Positions 7,360-20,100 of a stretch of 64,000 nucleotides of DNA are shown here, one piece after another. This stretch comes from JAFMDF01 sp965222705. Lineage in GTDB: Bacteria > Bacteroidota > Bacteroidia > Chitinophagales > Saprospiraceae. Every line of letters starts with the position of its first letter. Position 1 is the stretch's first letter. The position numbers and the translations under genes are program-made. Where the stretch lies: positions 1 to 64,000 of the forward strand of contig CBDCUO010000050.1 in the NCBI GenBank assembly GCA_965222705.1. The letters run 5' to 3'. The notes below the pieces were generated by a model, which was given only the letters and a program-made list of their open reading frames with translations, did not search any database and was not told where the DNA came from.

Positions 7360-9759
7360 TTATTTCAATCCCTCCTCCTTTTGAATTTCTACTGGCGCAT
7401 CAATTCTAGTAATGGTTATCTCCGTTCGACGATTGAGTTGATGTTCTTCTTCTGAGCAGTCTATGTTATCATAGCAGTCATTGACGGGTTGGGTTTCTCC
7501 GAAACCTGCCGAATCGTTAATTCGATAGAAGCTAACGCCTTTTGCTATCAGGTATTGTTGAGCAGATTTGGCCCTTTTTCGGGAAAGCCACTGGTTATAA
7601 TTACGAGTTCCTCGACTATCTGTATGAGAAGAAAGTGAAATTTCCATACTGGGGTATTGATTCATTAAAAGGATGAGATAGTTCAAGTCATTGCTCGCAT
7701 CTGCCCGAATGTTATACTTATCAAAATCATAATAAATATCTCTCAGCGTGATGACTTGTCCGATTTGATAATTACCCTCAGGATCTCCGGTAAAATACTG
7801 ATTGACATAGTCTCTGGGCAAATCCTCTTCAGGGTCTAACTTGTCCAGCTCCAATTCTATTAAGGCATTTAAAACGGTCGTTGTATTACAAGGTACATTT
7901 AAAGTAGAAATTTCTGCTCGACCTTCCTTGAAGTTAATTTTTCTAGCTTTGATAAGGTATTCGCAATTACATTCGATGCAGGCTTCAAATTCGCCATTAT
8001 AATCTGTCTCCAGTATCGTAATCTTTCCAGTACACCTATCAATTAAGGTCACTTCTGCGCCAGGGATATATTTAGGAAAATTTTTATTTTTGACCGCGCC
8101 TTTTAGTTTTACGCATTGCCTGCGCTTCAAAGGAATGCAATAGTCTTCATTTTCTATTAGTTCTACTCCTGTCAACTGCTGCCGATTAGGGTAATAATAA
8201 TCTTTTTCAGCATAGAAAGAATAGGTCTGATTTGATTCTAAAAAATAATTAAAAACGCCATTGGGGTTGGTAATAAATGAAGCGTCTGCCCGAATCACAC
8301 CCCCTTTAACTTTTATACCATAATCTCCTCCAATATTTTCAGTGAGAATCTTATCCGGCAATGCTGTTTCTTCCTCGTAAGCTATCCATTGATCCTTAGA
8401 TTTTAGAACAGCAACGCGAGCATTTTCCAGTCGTTCTTTAGTATCTGCATCGCAAACAGCTATTTTATAAATGCCTGCATTTTTATCGGGGTTGGGGTCA
8501 AAAGGGTCTTTATCATCCATCTTGTCGGTAATAACCCAGCTATAAATATCATCCAAACCTGCTCCTCCAGGGCGATTGGAGGAAACGTATCCTTTTTCTT
8601 CTTCCGCATTGATATAAAAGCCAAAATCATCTTTTGTAGAGTTAATCGGCTTGCCTATATTTTTGCGATCTACCCAGGAATTTTCATCTTCATTAGCTGA
8701 TTTTTCTACCACAAATATATCCAGTCCTCCTATTCCCTTATGTCCATCGGAGGCAAAAAACAGCTTGTCCTTTTGGCTAATAAATGGAAAAATTTCATTG
8801 CCTGAAGTGTTGACAATAGGGCCAAGGTTGGTCGGCTCCCCCCATTTGTTTCCTAACCTTTTACTCACATAAATATCCATACCTCCAAAACCACCTGATC
8901 GGTCAGAGGAAAAATAAAGTCGTTGTCCATCAGGAGAAAGTGTCGGGTGACAAGTGGAAAACTCTTTATCACAAAAGGTCAATTCTTTTGCTTCTTTCCA
9001 ACTATTTCCTTCTTTTTTCGCCTTAAAAATTTTCAACTTTTTAATGGCCCCTTTCTTACTCTTTTTTTTACTGGTTCGGGTAAAAATCATGGATTTGGTC
9101 GCTTCGTGAAAGGTCGCCACCCCATCGTGAAAACCGCCATTTACTTCTCCTTCCAAAGCTTTAACGTCCTTAAAACTTTCTCCCTCTTTTTTAGCAAAAA
9201 ACAGATCGGAAAAGTTATCATTTGTCCACCTATCCAATTGCTTCGCCCCTTTATCACTTCCTCTCATGGAGGTAAAAACAATTCCCTCGCCATAGGGGAC
9301 GGGACTAAAGTCATGATGTGCGGTATTTAAGTCTCCCAAATTGGTTAATTTGATATTTTTGTAATATTCAAACTGGTCCACTTCCTTACAATCTTCGATA
9401 AAAGAACGGGTCTTGTCACTACTTTTTGTCTCGTATTCTTTGTACCAGCGAATGGCATCCTCGCATTTTCCATTGGCTTGCAAAGTCTGAGCATAATGCA
9501 AAATAAGCTTATTTTCTTTGGCTTCATTGACGATTTGAGCGTACCAATACTCCGCAGATTCGTATTGGCTGTTGAGCCGAAAACTGTTGGCCAATTTTAG
9601 CATAATTTCGTAATCCATTTTTTCCTGCTCCAATTTTTGATAGGCATCCGCAGCCGATAAATAACCGAGGTTTTCGTATAGCTTATCAGCTTTTTTTTCC
9701 TGCCCTAAAAGGGTGAAATTTAGCATTAAAAAAGTTATTAGAAGGATTAGTTGTTTCAT
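7360..9759 (-). CDS. OmpA-family outer-membrane protein with TPR-like and PD40 repeats (T9SS/gliding-associated)
   Basis: The 799-residue protein has a signal peptide (1-19, cleaved near LLGQ), a TPR-like N-terminus (about 20-130), a WD40-like PD40 region (about 150-400, with repeated PTLSPDGQRLYFSSDRSGG-type motifs), a carboxypeptidase-regulatory-like beta domain (about 550-640) and a C-terminal OmpA domain (about 670-785, with YYDFDKYNI, SHTDSRG and LSRKRA) that should bind peptidoglycan. It is the last gene of a minus-strand trio: giant adhesin, PorP/SprF-like protein, this gene. The 21-nt gap to the PorP-like gene suggests one transcript. In Bacteroidota such trios deliver or anchor a type IX-secreted surface adhesin. 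Its role in gliding or attachment here is inferred. Confidence 0.9.
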   Translation of the reverse strand: MKQLILLITFLMLNFTLLGQEKKADKLYENLGYLSAADAYQKLEQEKMDYEIMLKLANSFRLNSQYESAEYWYAQIVNEAKENKLILHYAQTLQANGKCEDAIRWYKEYETKSSDKTRSFIEDCKEVDQFEYYKNIKLTNLGDLNTAHHDFSPVPYGEGIVFTSMRGSDKGAKQLDRWTNDNFSDLFFAKKEGESFKDVKALEGEVNGGFHDGVATFHEATKSMIFTRTSKKKSKKGAIKKLKIFKAKKEGNSWKEAKELTFCDKEFSTCHPTLSPDGQRLYFSSDRSGGFGGMDIYVSKRLGNKWGEPTNLGPIVNTSGNEIFPFISQKDKLFFASDGHKGIGGLDIFVVEKSANEDENSWVDRKNIGKPINSTKDDFGFYINAEEEKGYVSSNRPGGAGLDDIYSWVITDKMDDKDPFDPNPDKNAGIYKIAVCDADTKERLENARVAVLKSKDQWIAYEEETALPDKILTENIGGDYGIKVKGGVIRADASFITNPNGVFNYFLESNQTYSFYAEKDYYYPNRQQLTGVELIENEDYCIPLKRRQCVKLKGAVKNKNFPKYIPGAEVTLIDRCTGKITILETDYNGEFEACIECNCEYLIKARKINFKEGRAEISTLNVPCNTTTVLNALIELELDKLDPEEDLPRDYVNQYFTGDPEGNYQIGQVITLRDIYYDFDKYNIRADASNDLNYLILLMNQYPSMEISLSSHTDSRGTRNYNQWLSRKRAKSAQQYLIAKGVSFYRINDSAGFGETQPVNDCYDNIDCSEEEHQLNRRTEITITRIDAPVEIQKEEGLK

Positions 9760-9780
9760 AATCTAATTTGCTTTAGATGC

Positions 9781-10701
9781 CTAAAAAAATCGAATATTAT
9801 TTACCTTATCCCCTGCCGTTTTAAAGGTATATTCCAGCATGACCTCAAAGCTGCCTTTGGTAAAATGACTCAATTCCGATAAAGTATAATCCACCCCTAG
9901 GGCTACTTTCATTTGTTTCATTACTGGAAACTGGACAAAAGCGTCCACAGAGTCGCCAAAACGATAACTGACTCCCGCCCATAAAGACTCTAGAAATAAT
10001 AAACTCAAATTTAGATCAGTTGACAAGGGAGCATTATTAACATAACTAATCAAGGCAGAGGGCCTTAAATAAACGTTATTGCCTAGCTTAAAAACCAAGC
10101 CGCCCATAAAATAATAAGTGCGAAAATCATTAACCCTTCCAAATCCCTGGTAAGCTTCGCTAGTCAGTCCATTGCGCATAAATTGAGGGACAGAAACACC
10201 AAGATAGAATTTCGAGCTAGCATAATAAACCCCCATACCTACATTAAAAGTAGAAGCCGAAGGTTCGCCAAAGGGAATAACTGCATCAAAATTGTCAATC
10301 AAATCTGCTTTTGTCCAATCAAATCGTGTGTGGTCCATTTGAAAATTTAAACCTACACTCAATTTGGTTTCATTTTTAAGTGCAATGCGATAGGCATAGC
10401 CTAGGTTCATATAAGTAGAATTAAAAATTCCTATTTCATCAGAAATGATAGACAATCCCAAGCCACTTCTGTTTTGGGCAAAAGGTGTATGGGCAAAAGC
10501 AGTAATCGTTCGGGGTGCCCCTTTTATGCCCTCCCATTGGTGGCGATAATGTACCCCAATTGTCAATGCTTCCTTACTCCCTGTATAAGCTGGATTATAT
10601 TGGAGTTTATTAAAAACGAATAGGGTGTATAGCCGGTCATTCTGACTGCAAGCCAAATTTCCTAAAAAAAGCACGAGAAGTATGGTGTAAAGAATTCTCA
10701 T
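9781..10701 (-). CDS. PorP/SprF family type IX secretion-associated outer-membrane protein
   Basis: I start at the ATG at 10701 (306 residues) because a clear signal peptide (MRILYTILLVLFLGNLACS) begins there; a longer reading from 10755 would bury it. The mature part shows the PorP/SprF signature: NPAYTGS, the HYRHQWEGIKGAPRT block, then alternating beta strands typical of an outer-membrane barrel ending in an aromatic residue (FF). PorP/SprF proteins bind the C-terminal domain of secreted substrates and attach them at the outer membrane. It lies between the giant adhesin and the OmpA protein, so that adhesin is the likely partner. Confidence 0.92.
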   Translation of the reverse strand: MRILYTILLVLFLGNLACSQNDRLYTLFVFNKLQYNPAYTGSKEALTIGVHYRHQWEGIKGAPRTITAFAHTPFAQNRSGLGLSIISDEIGIFNSTYMNLGYAYRIALKNETKLSVGLNFQMDHTRFDWTKADLIDNFDAVIPFGEPSASTFNVGMGVYYASSKFYLGVSVPQFMRNGLTSEAYQGFGRVNDFRTYYFMGGLVFKLGNNVYLRPSALISYVNNAPLSTDLNLSLLFLESLWAGVSYRFGDSVDAFVQFPVMKQMKVALGVDYTLSELSHFTKGSFEVMLEYTFKTAGDKVNNIRFF

Positions 10702-10862
10702 AGTGTGTCCTTTTTGGTTATTGAATTTTGGTGTTGGGTATTGAATGCTAATCAAGTATTCCTAAATATTCTACTGGCTTAAATTTTAAGTTTCTGGCTC
10801 CACTGGTTAGGTGGGGAGCATTTTGCTAATGCTAGTTTTGCCGCTATAAATTACCACACTAA

Positions 10863-11126
10863 TCACCTAAAAAGACTGATAAAGCCTTGTATAGGTACTT
10901 TCCCCTCCCCTAGCTGGAGCGTATAAAAATAGGTGCCGGCGGGGAGAGGTCTATTTTTATACGTTCCTTCCCAGTCATTTTGATAATTGGTCACTTCATA
11001 TACTACCCCACCCCACCGATTAAAAATACTCAAATGGTTGTTGGGAAATTGACTAATACAAGAGATGACAAACTGGTCATTATCCCCATCTCCATTAGGA
11101 GAAATCACATTGGGAATAATGCAGTT
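10863..11126 (-). other. T9SS type B sorting domain (CHU_C-like) of the giant adhesin
   Basis: The last ~85 residues run from CIIPNVISPNGDGDND to GFISLFR and match the gliding motility-associated C-terminal domain. This domain targets proteins to the type IX system and, unlike type A signals, usually needs a PorP/SprF partner, which is the next gene. Confidence 0.9.
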
Positions 11127-14100
11127 TCCAGAAGCAGAATTTCCCTCTATTCGCAAAGTAACAAGGGCTGTATCACATAATTCTCCACAAACAGTATTGC
11201 ATATTTTGTAGCGAAAATCATCTATCCCAAAGTAATTATTGGCGGGAATATAGCTTAAAGTGCCGTCTGCTGCTTCTCTCAATTTGCCATTATTGGGATA
11301 TTTAGTAATAATGAAACTAAGATTGTTGCGAAGAGAAATAACATCATTTAGCAAAACATCAAAATTTAAACTATCATTGGGATTAATAGTATAGTTATCG
11401 GCATTAGCCATTACAAATCCCTCTGAATAAATTCTTAGTGTATCCGTAGAATAGTTGGCACAGGCTCCATTTGATAATGACCAGACAAGTACATTTTCTC
11501 CCAAGTCAAGGTTTTCTATAAAGGTAGTTGGGCTGGTGGGGTCAGCAATGGTTGCTCCTGAATTTGTTTGCCAATACCCCGTACTCAAAGTGGGAACTTC
11601 TGCGGCAATCGCTAATTGGTCTTCCTCACAGATGTAAATCGTTTCCTCTTTAATAAGTGCATTATCCGGTGGGATATCATTGATCGTAAGAAGCAATTCA
11701 TCGGATTCAAAATTATTACAAATTCCTTGCGAAATGGTCCAAGTGAAGGAATAAGTATTCCCTGGTTCCAGTCCTTCAATATTGGTTTTAGGGTTCTCTG
11801 GTTCTATAATAAGGACCCCTTGCCCTTCTTGCTCATTGGATTGTGTCCAAGTTCCCTTAGCTGAATTTAGAGCAGTGGCATCTAGCTGAACCGCCGTCAC
11901 TTCGCATAAGTCTCTATCCAGTCCTGCAAAAGCCCTATCGTCAGTCAACATATCTACCATAATTGCTACTGTATCTGCTGAATTTACTCCACATACATCG
12001 CTAGTGACCGTCCAGACAAATTGGTTAAGCCCTGCATTTAAATTCAGGGCTTCCGTACTAGCTTCATAGGGGTTCACGATGGTTGCCCCTGTCAACGACT
12101 GCCATTGGCCTACCCCCGCAGATACTTCATTGGCCTCTAAATGAACCGCAGCGGCAGCGCAAAGCGTCTGGTCAATACCGGCAAAGGCAATCAATTCAGT
12201 CGGAGCAAGCACTTCTACCCTTATTTCATTAGAAAATTCAGATAAGCACCCGTTAATAATCGTTCTAACATGGTAGCTATCAGAAAATGTTGCTCGCACC
12301 TCCTCTACTCGCAAAAGTGGTTCGATCGTTTTGGCAACAACGGCATCCGTAGTGGCATTATACCACTCAAATTCCACTTTGTCTCCCGAAGTTGCTATAA
12401 CGGAACTGCTAATTTCCAGCACCAATGTTTCCCCTGCACAAACTGGTCCATTACTAATAATTGTTGGGGCAGCGGGCTGTCTTCCAATATAGACCCTTGT
12501 AGTCGAAGAAACAACACTTGCGCAACCTTCCAATTCTACTACGGCGAAATAATCACCCGCATCCAAAGCTGTTGCTGGATTAATAGCAGGATTATATTTA
12601 TCTGAAGTATAACCATTGGGGCCAAACCAGGAATAGCTTGCTCCTGGCAAAAATGGAAGGGATAACTGAATAATGTCTCCTTCACAAATAGGGCTCAAAG
12701 AAGAAGAATTATTGCTGGCCTCAATCGAAGAGGTAGCATCAATTACCTTAATACTTTCTACATTAGAATAACCCGAAGCGCAATTGCCCTTTGTGATTCT
12801 TACTAAATATTCTCCCGAATGAGTAACATTGACATTATTGATAATTAAGCTTGGCGTGCTGGTTGTTTTTATTAAAAATAAATCGCCCTGTTCGTTCTGT
12901 TGATACCATTCATAAGCAATCGCCGTTCCATTGGTTAAACTTGCCGTCAGTTCAATGCTTTCTCCTCCACAAATTAAATTACTCACCGCATTCAAGGCAG
13001 GTGTATTTAATTCTTGGCGAACATTTACAATAACGGATTGGGGATCGGAAGTGCAGGCGTTTGGTGAGCGGAGCGTCAATTCGTACACTCCTGCCTGTGC
13101 GTCTGTTATATTAGGCAATTCTAACCCAAAAGAATCTCTATCCGTTTCAGCAGTATAAATAAAATTGTTAGGTCCTGTCCAAGTATAAACAAGCGGTTGA
13201 CCCAAAGGATTGTTACTTTGAGCAGTCAGTAATACGGTTTCTCCTGCACAATAAGAAGCCGATTTGCTTATATTTTTAATGCTTGGCACAGCATCTACTT
13301 CTACAGTTGTCTGAATTTTGTCACTAGTCATGCACCCTTCTATTTCAACTTTTAAGTCAAAAGTCGTAGTCTCTTCCACATCAAAAATGGTTGGATTTTG
13401 TTGATTAGAAATTAAAATGCCCGTAACTACATCATACCAGAAGTAAGTGGCACCTTCAATATCCGGAGCCATTAGTTGTACTTCTTGCCCCTGGCAAATT
13501 GGCCCACTATTGCTGGCACTAACCTGTGGCATTTCTATCAAATCAATAAATGCCGGAGCTGATAAAATAGAAGTACAACCACTGATAGACACCGCTGCCT
13601 GATAGGGCGCGGGAGGGGTATTATTATTGACCTTTAAGGAAATAGTTTTTTCTGTTCCAATGGTATCTCCATTGCTATCCAGCCAAATAAATTGCCCGTT
13701 TATATCCAAATTCGTTTGTTGAATGCTCAATTCAATATCACTTCCGCTACATACTGGGCTATTGCTTAAAATAACTGGTTGCTCTGGTAGGTCAGTAATT
13801 TCAGAAATGGAAAGACTCTCACTCGTTTCGCAGCCATAAATCGTACGAACCTTCAAAGTATAAGTTCCATTAGCGCTCTCGCTAATGTTGGTAATTAACG
13901 GATTAGCTGCCTTAGAAGTAAAACCACTTGGCCCAGACCATTGGTAGTCAATATTGCCTGTTGTATTACTCAAATTCGACCTCAATTGTAAATGCCCGCC
14001 TTCGCAAATAGTGTTCAATGTATAGTCGGGTCTAATAGAAGGCGAGGGGAAGCCATTTAGCGCAAAAATATCTGAACTCAAAGTACAGCCATCTACTTGT

Positions 14101-17100
14101 ACGGTTAGTTGATATTGGTCCGTATTGGTCCGTATTGGTCCAACAATAATTGTGTTGGAGTTTTCACCAGGAATAGCCATGCCGTTTAACGTCCAGGTGT
14201 AAGCCACGGCTGATCCAGTATAAATTGGGGCAGATAAAGTAAGCAAATTTCCCTCGCAAATAGCGCCTTCTGATTGTATAATGGGCTTCGATAAAGGTGC
14301 TTTGATCGTATTAATCAAATTAGTGCCGGCAGTCACAGCACAGCCAGTGCTATTAGTAATGGTTAATTCATAGATGCCATTATGATCCGAATCAGCATTT
14401 ACAATAATTGGATTGGGTAAGTTAGAGGTAAATCCATTCGGTCCTGTCCATTGATAAGACATTCCAATTATGGAGTCGCCAATGTTGGCATTTAATACCA
14501 AATCCGAACTAGTGCAATCCAAATTGCTTGTATAAATTGCCGTTGGATTGAAATCAAAATTTTCTAAAATGGCTATTTTCAATACATTAGAATTGGAAGA
14601 ACACCCTTCCGCTGCTACTGTCAAAGTATAATCACCTGAATGAAGGCTTGCATCCGCAGGGGCTATTACCAACTCGTTCGTACCCAGACCTGATACATTT
14701 GTACTATCCGGCACATTCCAGTAGTAAGAAACACTCAACCCTTCATAAGCGGGAGCGGTAATAGTAATCGCTGTGCCCTCGCACATCAAACTATTACTAC
14801 TAATCATTGGCTGTAGGGGTGTATCTTTTATTTCTATTTCTGTGGAAGCAGAATGGGTACAACCATTTTGGTCTGCAATATTGATAGAATACGTTCCAGA
14901 AAAAGAGCTATTTGTATTGATTAAAAGGGGGTCTTCGCTAAAAGAATGAAAGCCATTAGGACCCCTCCACTCTACTTCATATGGTGCTTGTCCGCCTGTA
15001 ATAGTAGCATCAAACCTTATTTCACTCGCTTCTCCTGCACAAACCATGGTTTCATAAGTACTATCAATCACCACAAGAGGCTGTCCCAGCACGACGGGAG
15101 CAAAAGTATCCGATTGCAAGCGACAGCCGTCCACGATAATTTCTAGTGTAAATTCTTGCCCCTTTTGAGCATTGTCAATAAATGTTTTATTAGAATTATT
15201 TACATCCAATAAAACGCCATTTTCATACCAGTTGTATTGAACAAAATTGCCTTCGTAAATGGGAACTTCCAAAAAGAGATTATCATTTTCACAAGCAATG
15301 CTTTCGGATGAAATGGACGGAATGGCCTGTGCCTTTTTAATATCATTAATAAAGAGGCTTTCTTTTTTGCTACAACCGCTCTCGTCTGTTATTTCTAATA
15401 AGTATATCCCGTTAAAAGTTTCTGTAACACTAGCAATAACAGGACTTTTTTGACTTGAAACAAAGCCGTTGGGACCAGTCCAATTAAAACTCAAGCCAGT
15501 CGTATCGCTACTAATAGCAACGTTTAGAAATAGATCAGAAGGAGAACAATCTGCTTTTAATGTATAACTAGCAGAAGGGCTAAAAATCGGTCCGTCACTT
15601 ACACCGACTCTAATAGTGTCCAAGGAGAACTGATTATCGCAAGCATCTCTTCTTACTGTTAGCAAATAATCTGTCGTTTGTTGCAGATTATCAAAAATCG
15701 GATTTTGTAAAATAGAAATAATAGTTGCATCGCCCAAGATCCGCCATTCGTAACTCACTTCTTCTTCCTCGCGAGCGTATAGCTGAACCTGTTCGCCTCT
15801 ACAGATAAGTGCTGCACTGGCAGTTGCTAAAGCAATTGTTTGGTTCTTATTATCTGCTATTTCAATCAAATTAGACTCAACTGTGGGGCATCCGTCTGCT
15901 GTTATTTGCAACAGGAAAGGATCAATTGCATTGGCATCTTTTCTCGATATTTTCAAGAATCGGTTATCGCCAATGCTATCGCCAAGCCCATTTAGCCATT
16001 GGTAGCTAATCCCCACTCCTGTATAAGAAGTCAAGGTGTTTAGGCGGATTGTATCATCTATACAAGTGGTGCTATTATTTGCAATAATGGGTTGTTTGGG
16101 AGATTGTACAACTTGATTTATATCTATATTTTCAATGATAAAACAAGCATTTGCATCGCTCACTTTGAGGGTATAGGTTCCATTATGGGCGGTGGTTACA
16201 TTGGCAATCGAAGGGCTGGAAGCAATCGAAGTAAACCCAAGCGGGCCGTTCCATTCATAAGCGAAAGGTGCTTCTCCAGTCGGTGTAGAAATCAATCCTA
16301 AAGTCCCCCCCTCGCATATAGTACCTGCTTGATCTGTATCAAGGGTAAGTGTTGGTTTTTTACTAACGTTTACAGCATAAGCGGCAGTTGTCAGTGTACA
16401 ACCCTCCACCATAACCATCGCACTATAATCTCCCGAGTGAATAATTGAGTCAATAGGTGAGATAACAATTTCGTTGGTCGTCAAACCAATAATATCCTGG
16501 GTAGTGTTGGCAGGAGTCATCCAACTATATTGAATATTTACTCCTTCGTATTGCGCTATGCTCAATTTTAATAATTCTCCTTCACAAACGGGTCCCGCAT
16601 TGTGAATAATTGGCTGAATTGGGGCATTGGAAATATTGATCACCTGAACACTCGCTCGTGCAGCACAACCATTGACATCCACCACTTCCAGCATGTAGGT
16701 GCCGTTTGCATTTTCTTGTACATCGAGAATCGTTGGATTTTCTATGTCAGAACTAAAATCATCAGGTCCCGTCCATTCATAAGTAGCAATAGAAGCAGTA
16801 TTTGAATTAGCAATTAACATTAAATCAGAAGGAGAACAATCTGGATTTAAAGTATAATTGGCAACAGGATCAATATTTGGCACCTCCTTGACCTCTACCC
16901 TAACCGTAGCAACCGCTCCTGTATCACAGCCTTCTGGTATCACAAGCACTTCAAAAGTAGTCGTTGTGTCCAAGCCAAAAATAATTGGATTCCGGTCCGT
17001 AGAGATAATATCCGTGCTACCCAGTATCCGCCACATATATACTCCATTAGTAATATCACTAGCGGTTAATTGAACATTTTCTCCCTTGCAAATAGCATTA

Positions 17101-20100
17101 TTTCCACCAGATACATTGGCTATAATCGTTGGCAAATCAATTAGTTCTACAAATTTAGGTAAGGAGAAAGGAGAGTAACAACTTCCAGATCGAACCTTTA
17201 GGGTAAAAGGAGCAATCGCTAAATCATCACTGGCGGCAATCTTAAATTCAGAAACTGAAGTAAGTGCAATAGAATCTCCCAATCCATTATACCATATAAA
17301 TTGGTAATCCGCATTGGGGTTTTCCAAAATTATCGGCGGATAGTTTTCCTGTGTAAACAAATAAATACTATCTGTAAAACAAACATTATCATTGGATAAT
17401 AAAGTGGGTGTTGCCAAAGGGATGTTGCATATGGTGTCATTGACGGGTATTATATTGATAAATACCGATGCAATATCACAAGCACTTGGAATGCCATCAT
17501 CGCATATTTGATATTCAAATCGGTCTGCCCCATTATAATCAGTTGCTGGGACATAGGTAAAAGTCCCATTGGGGTTGACTATAACTGTACCATGTTGGGG
17601 AAATCGAGTCGGTGAAGTATGGACAATTATTTGATCTCCCTGGGGATCATAATCATTGGCGAGCAAATTGCCCTGAATTTGGCTATCTTCTTTTCCAGAA
17701 GCGACGTCATCATTGGCAAAAACTATATTCCCTGGGCTAGGAATAACCTCAATCGTTACCAAAACAGTATCGCACTTGGAAGCAATATTGATGTCGCAAA
17801 CTTCATAATGAAATTGGTCTTCTCCCGTAAAATCAGGATTTGGAATATAAGTAAATGTGCCATCGGGGTTTATCACTAGAGTGCCACTATTTGGTTGGCT
17901 AACAGGAGCCGTATTGATAATTAAAGGATCGCTATCCGGATCCCTGTCATTACTCAATAAATCTCCATTTAAAGGCGAATTGACCAACGTAAGTAAGTGA
18001 TCTTCTACTCCTTCTGGTGAATTATTGGCTGGGTTGGTATAATCAATTACTGTAATAAATACCGTGGCTGTATCACACAAAGCCGGAACTTGGTCATCAC
18101 AAACAATGTATTTAAAATTATCTTCCCCCGAAAAATCAAGATCGGGAGTGTAAGTATAAGTCCCATTTGCATTTAAAAGAACCATTCCATACTGGGAGGA
18201 TTGCAAAGGGGTAGTATTGACTAGCAAAGCATCTCCGTCGGGTTCTTCATCATTGGTTAATACCTGTCCCGTAACCGGATGATTAACCAATGTAGTATTA
18301 ATATCATTCTTGGCAAAAGGCGGATCCGCAACGGGCAAAATGGCTAAAAATACCGTAGCCGTATCGCAGGCAGCGGGGGTGCCATTATCACAAACCCGAT
18401 AAGTGAACTGGTCTGTCCCGTTATAATTTGCATAAGGATAATAAGAAAATGTTCCGTCCAGATTGATCAGGACCCTTCCATGTTCAGGTCGTTCTAAAGG
18501 ACTCGGATGGATCGTTTGTATATTTCCCTCGGGATCGGAATCGTTGATAAGAAGGTTTCCCGTCACGGGATGATCCTCTTGGGTAAGAGCTGCATCATCA
18601 TTGGCAAAAGTATAATTGAGTTCGCTATTTCTTGGAATAATTGTAAGACTTACCCTGACTGTGTCACATAAAGAAGGGGTGCCATCGTCACAAATTGTGT
18701 AGGTAAAATAGTCATCTCCATTAAAATTAAAATCCGGCACATAAGCAAAAGAGCCAGCCGAATCAATCATTACGGTACCATTATCCGTTTTGTCAACAGG
18801 CTCAGTAAAAATGGAAATGCCATCTCCATCTGGGTCAAAATCATTTGCCAATAAATTACCACTTATTGGGACATTGGTTAAGGAAATATATATATCATTG
18901 ATTCCGATGGGTGGGTCATTTTTTGACAAATCATCATTGACTACTTCTATCGTGACAATAGCTGTATCGCATAAAACCGGTGTACCATCATCACAAATTT
19001 CATAGGTAAAAATATCTTCTCCGACAAAACCTGCATCCGGTACATAAGTATAGGTGCCATCAGGGTCTAAGGTTAATGTTCCATTAACAACATTATTAAC
19101 CGGGGTTGTATTTAAAATAAGGTCATCATTTTCTAAATCAAAATCATTGTCCAATATATTGCCAACGGTTGGCTGAGCTATTAAGGTGATATTTATATCA
19201 TCAATGGCAAAAGGAGCATTATTTACTTTTAAAACAGCCAAATAGACCGTAGCTGTATCGCAAGCTTTAGGCAGGCGATTATCGCAGATTTCATAACGAA
19301 AATAATCTGGACCAATATAATTGGGCTTGGGTATATAAGTAAAAGAACCGTCTGAATTAATTTCCAGGGTGCCATTAGCAGGAGATATAATGGGGGCGCT
19401 TGTTACTAAAATGCTATCTCCTTCCGGATCAAAATCATTGCTTAACACATTAGCTCCAAGGCTAGTATTTGCATTGCCAACTACCACATCATCTGAAGCA
19501 AAAAGCGTATTTCTAAAACTCTTAATAATGTTTATCACGACGGTCGCGGTATCGCAAAGAAAAGGCGTGCCATCATCACAAATATTATAGGTAAAATTAT
19601 CTTCTCCCCAAAACCCATTATCCGGCGAATAATTAAAATCTCCATTGGGCAAAATAATTACATTTCCATGGTCTGGAGCAATTAGCGGCGAGGTATTTAA
19701 CAAGATAGCATCTTCGTCTGGGTCAAAATCATTCGCCCTGATATTGCTGGATAAAACAGTATTTTCTTCTATTACGTAATCATCGGGTGTCGCTACCGGA
19801 GGGCGATTATTATTAAAGTCCACTTCAATTACTTGGATGGTAACGGTTCCGGTATCGCAAAGCGATGCAAGATTATCATCACATATTTCATACTGAAAAA
19901 TATCTGTTCCGGTAAAGCCAAAACCAGGCGTATAAGTATAAGTCCCATTTGGGTAAAGGTTTAAAATCCCGTGGATGGTGTTTTGGATTAAAACAGTACT
20001 TAAAATAAGTTTATCCCCATTGGGATCAAAATCATTATCTAAAATAGCCCCATCAACCGGTATGTCCTTCAATGTATAATTAAGATCTCCCCTAGCAATC

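Noticed and set aside
8923..9330. 135-residue frame antisense to the OmpA-family gene
   Set aside because: The translation is F/K-rich shadow sequence opposite a clear coding frame.
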